Positions 1-10,851 are shown, numbered from the stretch's first letter. The stretch is 64,000 nucleotides of DNA from Chitinophagaceae bacterium LGM1 (GCA_018604165.1 CP075895.1:1635501-1699500), one strand, 5' to 3'. The notes: generated by a model from the sequence alone, not told the origin. A program made the numbers and translations.

Positions 1-727
1 TGAGCGCAAAATGAGCCTCTCTATCAAGCAACTGACAGAAGACCCTTGGGAAACAATCGAAAACAAATTCCCGATAGATAGCCGTCATACAGGTGTTGTG
101 AAAAACATCACCCCGTATGGTGTGTTTGTAGAGCTGGAAACAGGTATAGGTGGTATGATACACATCAGCGACCTGAGCTGGATAAAGCGTTACAACCACC
201 CAAGCGAGTTTACTAAAGTGGGCGAACAAATTGATGTGGCTATACTGAGCATCGATAAAGAAAACCGCAAACTGGCACTGGGACACAAACAACTGGAAGA
301 AGACCCTTGGAATACTTTTGAAACCGTATTCCCGATTGGTAGCGTACACGAAGGTATCGTAACGAAGAAAGATGAAAAAGGTGCTACAGTACAGTTGCAA
401 TACGGCTTGGAAGCATACGCGCCTGCACGCCACCTGAAGAAAGAAGATGGCAGCACGGTAGAAGCAGAAGCTACTTTGCCATTTGTAATCATTGAGTTTG
501 ATCGCAACGATAAGCGCATCATGGTATCTCATACACGCGTTTGGGAACAGGGTGTAGCTGAAGAGAAAGAAGCAGCTAAAAAAGAAGCGGTTGCTGAAGG
601 TGAGAAAACTAAAAAAGCAGTGAAAAACATTCAGAGCAAAGTAGAGAAGCCAACACTTGGCGACCTCGGCGCACTGGCTGCACTGAAAGACAAAATGAAG
701 AAAGCTGAAGACGGTAGCGAGGGCTAA
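1..727 (+). CDS. rpsA: 30S ribosomal protein S1, C-terminal part (gene starts before the window)
   Basis: The reading frame is open from base 2 and enters with the residues ERKMSLSIKQL, the typical end of one S1 repeat, so this is the 3' part of a longer gene and the ATG at 11 is internal. Two further S1 RNA-binding repeats follow, at about residues 20-95 (with GVVKNITPYGVFVEL and GMIHISDLSW) and 105-180. An acidic/lysine-rich tail rich in KKA and EKK ends the protein. S1 helps the small ribosomal subunit bind mRNA, which matters in Bacteroidota because Shine-Dalgarno signals are weak. A good terminator follows. The identification is firm; how much is missing upstream cannot be seen. Confidence 0.95.
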   Translation, partial: ERKMSLSIKQLTEDPWETIENKFPIDSRHTGVVKNITPYGVFVELETGIGGMIHISDLSWIKRYNHPSEFTKVGEQIDVAILSIDKENRKLALGHKQLEEDPWNTFETVFPIGSVHEGIVTKKDEKGATVQLQYGLEAYAPARHLKKEDGSTVEAEATLPFVIIEFDRNDKRIMVSHTRVWEQGVAEEKEAAKKEAVAEGEKTKKAVKNIQSKVEKPTLGDLGALAALKDKMKKAEDGSEG

Positions 728-757
728 TCGTACAACAGTATATTCATACAATAATAA

Positions 758-787
758 GAGCCCTCTGCAATAGCAGGGGGCTTTTTC
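758..787 (+). terminator. Rho-independent terminator after rpsA
   Basis: A 10-bp stem (AGCCCTCTGC paired with GCAGGGGGCT, one G-T wobble) closes on an AATA loop and is followed by TTTTT. It sits about 30 bp after the rpsA stop. Confidence 0.9.
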
Positions 788-904
788 ATGCCTGTTAACA
801 TCTGCATTACTATCCTTAGCCTGCAAGTGGCTGTCTTACATATAACTATAGGTTATAAATCCTTAAACATTCTTAAAGAAAATCAAATAGGATATATAGC
901 CGAT

Positions 905-912
905 TAACTTTG
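905..912 (+). promoter_or_regulatory. Bacteroidota -7 element TAACTTTG
   Basis: This is a perfect match to TAnnTTTG, the Bacteroidota sigma-70 -7 consensus, four bases before the ATG at 917. It implies a very short or absent leader. No clear TTG is present at the -33 position. Confidence 0.5.
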
Positions 913-916
913 AAGT

Positions 917-2476
917 ATGCGTATTGGTAAAATAAAACCCCTGTATTGGTATAGCATAGCAGGCCTGATAATCATCAGCCTGATAGGTGTGCAGGTATAT
1001 TGGATTACCAATACCATCCGTATGCAGAAGCTGGCATTAGAGCGAAGGCTAAAGGAAGATGTAGATTTAGCAGTACGGAAAGTAGAAGAGGACGCTTATT
1101 GCTTTACCTATTATTCTCGCGCATACGTGAAAGCTGGCGAGGGTATGTATATGGTGAAGCAAAAATGGAATGATGGCGCATTTATAGGTCCTGAAAGAGG
1201 TGGGTTTCTTGATACACTCAACTTGTACAATACATTTCCTGCATCTGCAACGCGCGATACGTTTATAAAAGACAGAACCATATGGTTTGAGAAATACCCC
1301 GCTACGGTAGATGTTACGATGCGCTTTAGCTTCGTTGGGCTAAACCCAAACATCAAAGCCAAAGATGTAAACAACTATGAGGTAAAAGATATAAACAGCA
1401 CCAATTTTAAAGATGTGTTGCATAATAATTTTACCATAGATCAAGCAATAGATATAAGCCTGCTAAACCATGAAGTAAAAAGTCTGTTGGCAAAAAACAA
1501 ACTTGATACCAGTTATGCAATGGGTATATACAACCAGCAAACGGGTAGGTACGAATACCTGACGGCTGGTGCAAACCCCAAACAGTTTGATAATAGCAGC
1601 ATACGTGCCTATATGCTTGCCAATAAATTCAACAAACCGTATGAGTTGCGTTTGTTCGTGCCCGATTCGTTTATGAGTGTGGTACGCTCATTATTTGTAA
1701 TGATGGTATCATCGCTCATTATTATTATACTCTTGGTGTCTGCTTATGTTTACTTCATCCGCACTATACTGAACCAAAAGAAGCTGAGCGAAATGAAAGA
1801 TACTTTTATCAACAACATCACGCACGAATTCAGGACACCTATTACCAATATCAATCTGGCATTGGAAAATTGGTATGGTAAAGACCTGAATGGCAGCGCG
1901 CAATACCTACGCATCATAGCCGAAGAGAACAAACATATGGAGCGAAACGTAGAGCAGATACTACAAATTGCTACGCTGGAAAGCGACGTGGTGCGCAAAT
2001 ATTTTGCACGTACCAACATCCACAACATACTGCACGAGGCGATGGCTGCATTTAATATTCAACTGGAAAGTGTGGTTGGTAAGATAGTATTGAAAGAAAA
2101 TGCCAAGAACCCATATCTGCATTGCAATGCACAACAGATAAAAAATATGCTGCAAAACCTGATTGATAATGCTATTAAATACAGAGGAACAAAACCACCA
2201 CACATTACAGTGTCAACATACGAAACGGGTAGCCATTTTGTATTGCAGGTAGATGATAACGGTATAGGTATGAGCAGCGAAACACAACAATATATATTCA
2301 ACCGTTTTTACAGAGGGCATACAGGCGATAGGCATGATGTAAAAGGTTTTGGGCTGGGGCTTAGCTATGTGAAATACATTGTAGATGCACACGAGGGAGA
2401 GATAAATGTGAAAAGTAAAACAGGGCAAGGCACTTGTTTTACCATTTATTTACCAAAATCATTAGAAACTATATGA
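917..2476 (+). CDS. Two-component sensor histidine kinase
   Basis: Membrane-bound sensor kinase of 519 residues. One transmembrane helix lies near residues 9-31 and a second near 257-282; between them is a periplasmic sensor domain of about 225 residues with no family I recognise. The HisKA domain carries the phospho-acceptor His303 in ITHEFRTP. The ATPase domain shows the N box (NLIDNAIKY, 414-422), the G1 box (DDNGIGM, 446-452) and the G2 box (GFGLGL, 477-482). The next gene, a response regulator, starts in an ATGA overlap, so the two are translationally coupled and are almost certainly cognate partners. The signal sensed is unknown. Confidence 0.93.
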   Translation: MRIGKIKPLYWYSIAGLIIISLIGVQVYWITNTIRMQKLALERRLKEDVDLAVRKVEEDAYCFTYYSRAYVKAGEGMYMVKQKWNDGAFIGPERGGFLDTLNLYNTFPASATRDTFIKDRTIWFEKYPATVDVTMRFSFVGLNPNIKAKDVNNYEVKDINSTNFKDVLHNNFTIDQAIDISLLNHEVKSLLAKNKLDTSYAMGIYNQQTGRYEYLTAGANPKQFDNSSIRAYMLANKFNKPYELRLFVPDSFMSVVRSLFVMMVSSLIIIILLVSAYVYFIRTILNQKKLSEMKDTFINNITHEFRTPITNINLALENWYGKDLNGSAQYLRIIAEENKHMERNVEQILQIATLESDVVRKYFARTNIHNILHEAMAAFNIQLESVVGKIVLKENAKNPYLHCNAQQIKNMLQNLIDNAIKYRGTKPPHITVSTYETGSHFVLQVDDNGIGMSSETQQYIFNRFYRGHTGDRHDVKGFGLGLSYVKYIVDAHEGEINVKSKTGQGTCFTIYLPKSLETI

Positions 2477-3159
2477 ACGCAAGTATCTTATTTGTAGAAG
2501 ACGACCAAAACCTTGGTTGGTTGCTGAAAGAAAATCTTGACAACCGTGGATTTAACACGGTGTGGTGCAAAGATGGTGATGAAGGAATGCGAATGTTTCA
2601 GAAGCAAAAATTCAACCTGTGTATACTGGATGTGATGATGCCAGTGAAAGATGGCTTTTCATTATCGAAAGAAATCAGATCTGTAAATGCTGAGATACCC
2701 ATCATCTTCCTTACGGCGAGGGGTAGAGACGAGGACAAGATAAAGGGTTTTGAAAATGGTGGGGATGATTACGTGACCAAACCATTCAGTACACAGGAAT
2801 TGTATATGCGCATCAACGCCATACTGAAACGCACACAACCTAAGCAAGCAACTAATACTAAAATGATGAACGTGGGCAAATATACTTTTGACCACAACAA
2901 AATGACATTGCAGATAGGTGATGATGTAAAAAAACTTAGCTCGAAAGAAGCAGAGTTGTTGAACATACTGGCAAGCAATAAAAACGAACTGGTGCAACGT
3001 AGCACCATACTAGAGCGTGTATGGGGTAACGACGATTATTTTGCAGCAAAGAGTATGGACGTATATATCAGCAAGATACGCAAGCTGCTAAGGGAAGACC
3101 CTGAAATAGAAATACTGAATGCTTATGGTATAGGCTTCAAACTGATAATAAATGAATAA
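2473..3159 (+). CDS. OmpR/PhoB-type response regulator
   Basis: DNA-binding regulator of 228 residues, partner of the preceding kinase. The receiver domain begins NASILFVEDD and has phospho-acceptor Asp53 (ILDVMMP), Thr81 and Lys103 (TKPF). A winged-helix effector domain with the typical RSTILERVWG and DVYISKIRKL segments fills residues about 135-228. The frame is open further upstream to 2434, but the ATG at 2473 overlaps the kinase stop as ATGA and gives a standard receiver N-terminus, so I use it. Confidence 0.94.
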   Translation: MNASILFVEDDQNLGWLLKENLDNRGFNTVWCKDGDEGMRMFQKQKFNLCILDVMMPVKDGFSLSKEIRSVNAEIPIIFLTARGRDEDKIKGFENGGDDYVTKPFSTQELYMRINAILKRTQPKQATNTKMMNVGKYTFDHNKMTLQIGDDVKKLSSKEAELLNILASNKNELVQRSTILERVWGNDDYFAAKSMDVYISKIRKLLREDPEIEILNAYGIGFKLIINE

Positions 3160-3187
3160 AACCCACTCGAGAGTGGGTTTTATTTTA
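3158..3187. terminator. Bidirectional terminator between convergent genes
   Basis: A 10-bp stem (AAAACCCACT with AGTGGGTTTT, loop CGAG) with T-rich flanks on both strands. It overlaps the stop codon of the response regulator and lies 20 bp before the end of the minus-strand DUF4397 gene, so it can serve both. Confidence 0.8.
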
Positions 3188-3207
3188 TTACGTTCGTTTT
3201 GTAAGGT

Positions 3208-4890
3208 TTATTGTTTGATGAAGCTTTTTGTAAAGCTACCCTTATCGGTGTGCAGTTGTAAATAATATGTACCGGATGCGAGATTATTTATATTGATGGT
3301 ATTATTCTTTACCACAATGTTGTCAATTATCGTTGCTCCATATACATTGGTAATAGTAGCTTTGGTAATTTTTGCTTTTATATCAATATACAATGTATTA
3401 GTAACAGGATTAGGAAAAATGCTAATAGCTGTTTGTGTATTCGGACTATTGGGTATTCCGGTATAAGGTTTCTTATCTAGCCTTTTCATTGGACCACCAC
3501 TTGATTTTGCATAATATAGCCATGCTTGCGCACCTTTACTATTTTTGGTACTATCTACAAAACCACTACTAACTAATGTTATTGCTTCACCTTTCAAATT
3601 GTCAGTTCCAATATCCAAAGAGAAATAAACCGGTGCAATAATGTAAGAAGCATTTAATGCTGCATTATTTGCAACTGTATTATAGTACGTACTGCTATAA
3701 TTATCATAGTTTATGTTACTAAACCATGTAGGGTTTTTGGTAATACCTTCTGTTATAGTAACTGTACCTGCATCTGTGCTGCCCTGCATAAAGAGTACAT
3801 CTGTACTGGTAGTATTAGCAGCTTGTTCTTTACCATTATCAAACTTTGTTAGCTTAAAAGCTGGCTTAGGCGTATAGCCGGCAGCACTTTGTATGCCATT
3901 GGCAGTGATGATGTGTGTGCCAAGAGAGTCAAAAGTAAAATTGGTAGTGTAAAAAGCTGATGAAGCAGATGTACTGGTGCGAGGTGCTACAGAAAAAGCT
4001 GTAGGTACTTTACCAATTACATCAATAAAAGTAGTAGCATGCCTGAACTTGAAATCATCTGCAATTTTAGTATTATTCATGTATACATCAACTGTATCTG
4101 CAGTTGTATCTGCACAGTTGTGTATGAATTGTACGCGTGCAATTGGTTCCGGGGCTGTTGTCAACAATTCAATCATTGGGCCACCAATAGATGGGGCAAG
4201 CCAAAGGCCCATCGAGGCACCATTATTATTTGCTGCGGGATTTACAAAGCCTGAGGCTACAACAACACAAGCCTGATTGTTAATAGGCAAATAGTCTAAC
4301 TCAGCCATGTATGTATTTATTCTGGTAATGCCAGTTGTATTTGTAAGCCTGATTTTTGTTTTGTTGGGAGCCATAGATTGATACGAAGCACCGAAGCCAC
4401 CAAAAGCAACATCGTCACCTAAGGTGCTAAGCCCAGATTTAAAATCATAAGTCTGTCCATCACTTACTCCATTAGCAAAAAGTAAATCAACATTTCCGAA
4501 TATTCCTGCAGCTTCTGAGCCACCTTGAAAAATGTCAAATTTGAGTGGTTTTGCAGGAGAGTATCCGGTACTAACCCTTGTTCCGTTAATCACTATCACG
4601 TGGTATGGAAGGGGGTTGAAAGTAATTGTTCTGCTGAAAAAAGTATCAGTAATATTGCCACTATTTCCGGGCGAAAGTGCAATTTTAACAGGAGTAGAAG
4701 TATTGACGCTTGTGTATGGCATTGCACTTCTGAAAGGTAGTGCATTAAACATTTTAATGCCGTTAATCCAAATGTCAAATTCCTGATTAACAACATCGGG
4801 GCAATTATTGATAATTTGAATCTTGGTTGTTTGTGCAACAACACTGTTAAATACCATCAATGAAATCAATACAAGTATATATCTCAACAT
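3208..4890 (-). CDS. Secreted DUF4397 repeat protein with T9SS sorting domain
   Basis: A 560-residue exported protein. A signal peptide (MLRYILVLISLMVFNSVVAQ) is followed by two DUF4397-like beta domains, about residues 22-235 and 250-455, each starting with a KIQ/RVQFIHNCAD-type strand and containing a 'valuable mini-protein' pattern such as VDVYMNNTKI. The C-terminal 75 residues (IFPNPVTNTLYID, ASGTYYLQL, ending SFIKQ) form a type A T9SS sorting domain, so the protein is expected at the cell surface or outside. The binding target is unknown. It faces the terminator at 3158-3187. Confidence 0.85.
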   Translation of the reverse strand: MLRYILVLISLMVFNSVVAQTTKIQIINNCPDVVNQEFDIWINGIKMFNALPFRSAMPYTSVNTSTPVKIALSPGNSGNITDTFFSRTITFNPLPYHVIVINGTRVSTGYSPAKPLKFDIFQGGSEAAGIFGNVDLLFANGVSDGQTYDFKSGLSTLGDDVAFGGFGASYQSMAPNKTKIRLTNTTGITRINTYMAELDYLPINNQACVVVASGFVNPAANNNGASMGLWLAPSIGGPMIELLTTAPEPIARVQFIHNCADTTADTVDVYMNNTKIADDFKFRHATTFIDVIGKVPTAFSVAPRTSTSASSAFYTTNFTFDSLGTHIITANGIQSAAGYTPKPAFKLTKFDNGKEQAANTTSTDVLFMQGSTDAGTVTITEGITKNPTWFSNINYDNYSSTYYNTVANNAALNASYIIAPVYFSLDIGTDNLKGEAITLVSSGFVDSTKNSKGAQAWLYYAKSSGGPMKRLDKKPYTGIPNSPNTQTAISIFPNPVTNTLYIDIKAKITKATITNVYGATIIDNIVVKNNTININNLASGTYYLQLHTDKGSFTKSFIKQ

Positions 4891-5043
4891 ATTTATTAGT
4901 TTAAGGTTTGATATCCTTTAGAGAAAGATAAATATACGAAAAGTACATGAAAATGTAATATTTGTAACTGTAGCGCATTAAGTAGTGTATTAATGGGCAG
5001 ATAGAGTATTATTAAGTAAATTGTATGTAGTATCAGTTATTTA

Positions 5044-8000
5044 ATGAAGAATAATATTAGCATAAAAAATTGTGGTAAGTTTTTAATAGCTACACTTTTC
5101 TTACCTGCAGTATATTGCCAGTCTTTTGCTCAAGCTTTGCAATCTAAGCAATTAAGTACACGCATTGGTAATATATCAATTGCCCCCAATGCCAGCGAAT
5201 GGTATCAGAATACCATACAAACACTTACATCACCCGTTACCAAACAGGTAATAGTACACCTGACTAAAGTGCCTAGTAATAGCGAAAGTGCCGATTTGCT
5301 ACAAAACGGAATATTATTGAGCGACTATATTGGCGGAAATTCTTACGTAGCATTTGTTGAGTTATCTAACACAAGAAAGGTTTTATTGCCGCAAATTGTA
5401 TATGGAATTACAAGCGTAATGCCTGACTGGAAGATTGATGATGATCTAAAACGATCATCAGATAGAAAAGGTTACATAAAAGTTGTAGTTACAGTATCTG
5501 ATAATATTGAATCAAGTTATTTTAAAAACTTTGTTGAGCAAATTGGCGGGAATGTTTTGAATGCAATGCAAAGTTATTATTGGGCAATAAGTATTCCGTA
5601 TTCCAAACTGTATAATCTTGCGGAACATTATGCTGTGAAAAGCATCAGCAAATTGCAAGATGAAGAAACACTGAACTATGAATCAAAATGTGCGAGCAAA
5701 TCAAATATTGCAGGTTTAAATACGCTATATGGTGGGTATGGACTTACGGGGAAGGGAATAACAGTAGGTATTGGTGATAACATGACAGGTGCTGTAAATA
5801 TAGACCTGAAAGACAGGGTTATAAACTTCAATCCACAACCTTATACCAATCATGGGTTGCACATAAATGGCATAGCAGGTGGTGCAGGTATTATGGATAT
5901 GAAGGGAGACGGTGTAGCGCCAGCCGCAAGATTTATTACCCACTTCTTCAGTCAGATATTGGAGCATACTACTGATTTTTACAATCAGTATAATATGACA
6001 ATTACCAACAACTCTTATGCGGCAGTTGTTAAAGATTGTAACTATGCTGGTACGTACAACACTTATTCAGAAGCTACGGAAAATCTTACATTAAAGCATA
6101 AGGATATATTGCATGTTTTTGCCGCAGGTAATGATGGATTGATGACTTGTGCGCCATATCCGGCGGGTTATGGTACTGTTGTTGGTGCCTATCAGACATC
6201 TAAAAACTGCCTTGTAGTAACAAGTGCAGATAAACGATTGGAAAATGCTAAAGACGGCGGGCGCGGACCAATAAGGGATGGAAGATTGAAACCTGAAATA
6301 ACGGCTGTAGGTGTTGATGTGCGCTCTACTACGCAAGTAGATAGCTACTTGGTTTCTGGCGGTACCAGTATGGCTAGCCCGGGTGTTGCAGGTGCAGCAG
6401 CTTTGCTTACAGAAAGGTATAAACAAATTAATGGGGTTGTAAACCCAAGAGCAGATGTCTTGAAAGCATTGCTGATGAATGGTGCTACTGATATTGGTAA
6501 TCCGGGTCCTGATTATAGATATGGGTTTGGTTTTATGAATTTACCACACTCACTGATAATGTTGGAAAATAACAGGGTAATTACGAACAGCATTACCAAT
6601 GGCAATCAGCAACTGCATAGTATTACTGTGCCGCCCAATACCGCCCAGCTAAAAGTAATGCTCTATTGGCACGATGCTGTAGCCAGTACATTCGCAAGTA
6701 AGCAACTCGTAAATGATTTAGACCTGACAATTACTACACCATCTTCAGCACAAAACCGCCCATTGATATTAGACCCTGCACCTGATAAAATACTGAATAA
6801 TGCCGTAGAGGGTGTTGACCGGTTGAACAATGCAGAGCAGATAGTGATAAATAATCCAGTAGCAGGTACATATACTATTACTGTTAGCGGATTCAATATA
6901 CCATCGCCACAGCAAGATTATGTATTGGTGTATGACTTTGTGCCACAGGGAATAAAACTTACTTATCCTACAACAGGTGCGCAAGTAAAAACAGAAGACA
7001 GCCTGCGTCTATATTGGGATGCATCTGATAATAATAATACTCAAAAACTGGAAATAAGTACCGATGCAGGCGGCAACTGGTCTTTGATTGTAGATAATAT
7101 ACCATCCTCACAACGGCACTATGCTTGGTGGCTGCCTCAGGGCATCAACAGTGGTAAATGCAGGATAAGAATAAGCAGGAATAATACAGGAGAGCAGCAT
7201 AGCACAGGCAACTTTGCTATTAATACTATACCACAGGTAACACTTGATGCCAATCAATGTCCCGGGTATATAAAAATTAATTGGGGTAGTATAACAAATG
7301 CTACAGGTTATGAAGTGATGATGAAACAAGGGGCAGAGATGCGAATAATGGATACTACTAATACTACTACCTATACTTTTGCGGGTTTATCTGCTGATAG
7401 TATGTACTATGTTGCTGTAAGACCTTTGATAGACGGGCTGCAAGGGTACAGAAGCCTTGCTGTAAAAAGAAAACCTTTTGACGGTGATTGTAGTGGTAAT
7501 ATATCGGATGGGGATATAGAGATGGCAAGGGTGATAAGACCACTAAATGGCAGGCTGCTCACAAGCACAGCACTGACAAACAATACATTGCTGGAAGTAA
7601 TGGTGCGCAACTTAGATGATAACCCGACTAACAGTTTCAGGGTGTCGTATAGTATGAATGGCGGTATTTGGAAAGCTAAAGACTATGCAGTACCCATACC
7701 AGCACGTGATTTCTTTAGCGTTATTGTTGATACGCTTGATTTATCTGCACCCGGATTGTATTCTTTTGTCGTAGCTGTCCAAAACCTTTCTACTATAGAT
7801 GGGGTTCAGGCTAATGATACTATCAGGTACACAGTAAAGCAGATGAATAATTTTCCGATTGACTTGACCGTGCCAATGATAAATGACTTTGAAGATTGGG
7901 CTGTGTTAGAATTAATTAATGCGGCAGGTGGCATATCGCCAGATGAGCGATGGGACTATAATAATGCAAATGATACCTGCAGGCTCAGGAGTTTTGTAAA

Positions 8001-9567
8001 ACCCGATATTACTATTAAAGGCAATCGTTCTATCAGCCTCGATGCTACTTACAATACTTTTAAAGACCAGCGTAATGAATTGAGTGGCACTTTCAACCTT
8101 GCAAACTATAATGCGAATAATGAAGAAATAAGATTGGAGTTTGATTATAAACTGCATGGGTATTCGGGCGAAGAAGATAGTAATAAAGTGTATGTAAGGG
8201 GGAGTGATACACAACCATGGCAGCCCATCTATGCTTATGATAAGAAAAATGCTGCTACTGGTAAAACAGCCAATTCTGGTTCGTTATCGCTAACAGATGC
8301 TATGCTTGCAGCAAAGCAAAACTTTTCTGCAAGTACACAATTCAACTTTATACAAAGCGACGTTTCCCTTATCAGTACCAACAGCTTTGGCAGGGGCTTT
8401 ACGATGGATAACCTGAAAATATATACGGTACAGAATGATGCACAATTATTAAGCATCGTTTCGCCAATAATATCGGAATGTGGATTGACAGGTATGCAAC
8501 CCCTGACAATCAAAGTGCGTAACGGTATTAACCAAACGCTGAATAATATACAGTTGTATTACAAATACGACGACAATGCTATTGTAAATGAAACTATAGC
8601 ATCTTTATCGGGTAAGCAAACTATAAACTATACATTCAATAACAAGATTAATTTATCTAAGCAAGGAAAACATACACTAAGTGTATGGCTTGCAGTAAAC
8701 GGCGATACATATTTACTGAACGATAGCCTGCTTAACTACGAGTTTTATAACCAACCATTGATAATAGCCTATCCGTATCTTGAAAATTTTGATGGTGATG
8801 ATGGTGACTGGTATGCTAAGGGTAAAAATAATAGTTGGGCGTATGGTGCACCTAATTCGCCACTCATCAAGAAAGCTGCCAGCGGTACTAAGGCTTGGAA
8901 AACGAATTTAACAGGCAACTATAATGTATCAGAACTATCATATCTCTATTCTCCCTGCTTCGATATTACGGCTGTAAAGAATCCGCACTATCGTTTCAAA
9001 ACAGCAATGGATATTGAAAATTGCGGACAGGTATTGTGCGATGGTGCAAACATGGAGTACAGTACAGATGGCATCAACTGGCAACGCTTGGGTAAGTTTG
9101 GCGATGGTACTAACTGGTATAACGATAGCCTGCATAATGTATGGACCATAGAGAATAGCGTTAACTGGCAGTCATCGTCCATCAAACTGCCACTGAGTGC
9201 AAAAGCATTGCGCTTGCGTTATAGGTTTGAAGCCGACTTGGGTGCTGAGCGAGAAGGCATGGCTATTGATGATGTTGAAATATATGATGAGCAACCTGTT
9301 GTGGTAGCTAATAACCTGCTGAATATTGTACCAAACCCTGTAACAGATGGCAAGCTATTGATAGACTGGACTGCTAAGGCAGGTACTACTATAGACATAA
9401 AAATGCACAATATAGCAGGCAAACTTGTTTATGAAAACAGATTATCTACCAATAAAGAAGGGCGAAATAAGTATGAGATACAAACACCTGTTTTTCAGAG
9501 AGGTGTATACATCATACAAGTATTAATTGGCGATAGAAAGTTCGCACGAAAGCTGGTGTACCTGTAA
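5044..9567 (+). CDS. T9SS-secreted subtilisin-like (S8) serine protease, multidomain
   Basis: Secreted protease of 1507 residues. A signal peptide ends near SFAQA (about 30). The S8 catalytic domain spans roughly 215-500 with Asp245 (GIGDNMTG), His270 (NHGLH in place of the usual HGTH), Asn323 (TNNSYA) and Ser442 (GGTSMASP). After it come a proprotein-convertase-like beta domain (about 510-640, VNDLDLTI), a fibronectin-III-like segment (about 735-815), two further beta regions of MAM/jelly-roll type holding FEDW and NFDGDDGDW, and a type A sorting domain (IVPNPVTDGKLLID to the end). The region before the catalytic domain (31-215) probably acts as a propeptide. Expected at the outer surface, degrading extracellular protein. 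Confidence 0.88.
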   Translation: MKNNISIKNCGKFLIATLFLPAVYCQSFAQALQSKQLSTRIGNISIAPNASEWYQNTIQTLTSPVTKQVIVHLTKVPSNSESADLLQNGILLSDYIGGNSYVAFVELSNTRKVLLPQIVYGITSVMPDWKIDDDLKRSSDRKGYIKVVVTVSDNIESSYFKNFVEQIGGNVLNAMQSYYWAISIPYSKLYNLAEHYAVKSISKLQDEETLNYESKCASKSNIAGLNTLYGGYGLTGKGITVGIGDNMTGAVNIDLKDRVINFNPQPYTNHGLHINGIAGGAGIMDMKGDGVAPAARFITHFFSQILEHTTDFYNQYNMTITNNSYAAVVKDCNYAGTYNTYSEATENLTLKHKDILHVFAAGNDGLMTCAPYPAGYGTVVGAYQTSKNCLVVTSADKRLENAKDGGRGPIRDGRLKPEITAVGVDVRSTTQVDSYLVSGGTSMASPGVAGAAALLTERYKQINGVVNPRADVLKALLMNGATDIGNPGPDYRYGFGFMNLPHSLIMLENNRVITNSITNGNQQLHSITVPPNTAQLKVMLYWHDAVASTFASKQLVNDLDLTITTPSSAQNRPLILDPAPDKILNNAVEGVDRLNNAEQIVINNPVAGTYTITVSGFNIPSPQQDYVLVYDFVPQGIKLTYPTTGAQVKTEDSLRLYWDASDNNNTQKLEISTDAGGNWSLIVDNIPSSQRHYAWWLPQGINSGKCRIRISRNNTGEQHSTGNFAINTIPQVTLDANQCPGYIKINWGSITNATGYEVMMKQGAEMRIMDTTNTTTYTFAGLSADSMYYVAVRPLIDGLQGYRSLAVKRKPFDGDCSGNISDGDIEMARVIRPLNGRLLTSTALTNNTLLEVMVRNLDDNPTNSFRVSYSMNGGIWKAKDYAVPIPARDFFSVIVDTLDLSAPGLYSFVVAVQNLSTIDGVQANDTIRYTVKQMNNFPIDLTVPMINDFEDWAVLELINAAGGISPDERWDYNNANDTCRLRSFVKPDITIKGNRSISLDATYNTFKDQRNELSGTFNLANYNANNEEIRLEFDYKLHGYSGEEDSNKVYVRGSDTQPWQPIYAYDKKNAATGKTANSGSLSLTDAMLAAKQNFSASTQFNFIQSDVSLISTNSFGRGFTMDNLKIYTVQNDAQLLSIVSPIISECGLTGMQPLTIKVRNGINQTLNNIQLYYKYDDNAIVNETIASLSGKQTINYTFNNKINLSKQGKHTLSVWLAVNGDTYLLNDSLLNYEFYNQPLIIAYPYLENFDGDDGDWYAKGKNNSWAYGAPNSPLIKKAASGTKAWKTNLTGNYNVSELSYLYSPCFDITAVKNPHYRFKTAMDIENCGQVLCDGANMEYSTDGINWQRLGKFGDGTNWYNDSLHNVWTIENSVNWQSSSIKLPLSAKALRLRYRFEADLGAEREGMAIDDVEIYDEQPVVVANNLLNIVPNPVTDGKLLIDWTAKAGTTIDIKMHNIAGKLVYENRLSTNKEGRNKYEIQTPVFQRGVYIIQVLIGDRKFARKLVYL

Positions 9568-9570
9568 GTA

Positions 9571-10826
9571 TTATCTGTTGAATAAGATGTTGAGATAAAA
9601 AGATGGTTTGCGCAGTTTATCGCGTAAGTCCATATCAGTAAACATACAGCTTATTGTATCGCTCAACGATTTGCTCTTGCTGGCTTTATTCACTACAAGG
9701 TTGAACAGCCACGGGTATTTGCAAAGACGTTGTAGGGTAGTGCTTATCTTCAGTTCATCGCCGAGCCGTTTGTAGAGTACATCATCGTAGGCTTCTTTCA
9801 GAAAAGCCCTGTCGGTTCGTTTTTCATTCAGCGATTTCTCAACTGCATAGGCAGCCAACATGCCACTATATAATGCATTGCCAATGCCTTCGCCACTAAA
9901 TGGGTCAACAAGACTTGCCGCATCGCCCGTCAGTAAAAAATTGTCGCCCGATACGGGTAGTTGTTCCATACCCATCGGCAGTCCCCATCCCTGTATTTTA
10001 TCTACCAGTGTAGCATTGGCAAAACGGTGATTGATATTGGGGTTTGTCTTGATGGCATTGAGCATCTGCTCGCGAAGGTTTATCTTCTTCTTCCTGATGA
10101 CATCAGATAATATGCCTACGCCCACATTTGCCATGCCATTCGGCATAGGGAATATCCAGAAATACCCCGGTAGCATTTCGGGTAAAAAATGTAACTCAAT
10201 AAAGTTGTTGTCGTTCAGCCCTGTTATGCCTGTGTAATATGCACGCAGCCCCACAGCATACGCTTTTGGTGATGTATGTCCTGTAAGCATTGTCTTTCTT
10301 ACAATCCCCTTATCTCCATCTGCGCCAACTAATAATGGGGCTGTTACTTCATAAGTTTCATTGTCCTTTATGAAGGTTACCGTTACTATATCATCGCTTC
10401 CTCGTTGTATATCTTTTACATCTGCTCCCTGAAAAACGGTTGCGTATTGAGATGGTATTTTGTTGAACAGGAAATTGTCAAACACCATGCGTGGGGTAGT
10501 GAAGCCGGGGGCTTGTTCTCCCGGTTGCGGATTGGGGTTGTATGGTATGTTTAATGATTTGCCGTTTGGCGCCACGAATATGATACCATGGCTGGGCATA
10601 AACTCTTCACTCTGCTGAAAGACTTCCTGCAACCACTGTGGATTGGCTTTACGCATCACAAAAGCTGTTTTGCCACTACAGGCATCGCCGCATACTTTAT
10701 CTCTCGGAAAAATAGCTTTTTCAATGATGATGTGTGGTATGCCTGCTTGTGTAAGGTAAAAAGATGTGCCTGCACCTGCCGGCCCAGCCCCTATTATTAT
10801 CGCCTTTGTTTCAAGTTTAGTAGCCA
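9571..10826 (-). CDS. FAD-dependent oxidoreductase, geranylgeranyl reductase family
   Basis: Flavoprotein of 418 residues. The N-terminal dinucleotide motif is IIIGAGPAGAGTSFYL, followed by the CGDACSGKT segment and, late in the protein, LTGDAASLVDPFSGEGIGNAL, which contacts FAD; all are typical of the geranylgeranyl reductase / p-hydroxybenzoate-hydroxylase-like fold. Likely reduces isoprenoid double bonds or oxidises a small aromatic; the substrate cannot be told. The frame opens at a TTG at 10836, but the ATG at 10826 (MATKLETKA) fits better and lies 17 bp from a TATATTTG promoter element. Its 3' end is 3 bp from the convergent subtilase gene. Confidence 0.85.
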
Positions 10827-10843
10827 TTTGTGCCAATGATGTG

Positions 10844-10851
10844 CAAATATA
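10844..10851 (-). promoter_or_regulatory. -7 element TATATTTG for the FAD oxidoreductase
   Basis: Perfect TAnnTTTG on the minus strand, 17 bp before the ATG at 10826. No clear -33 TTG. Confidence 0.5.
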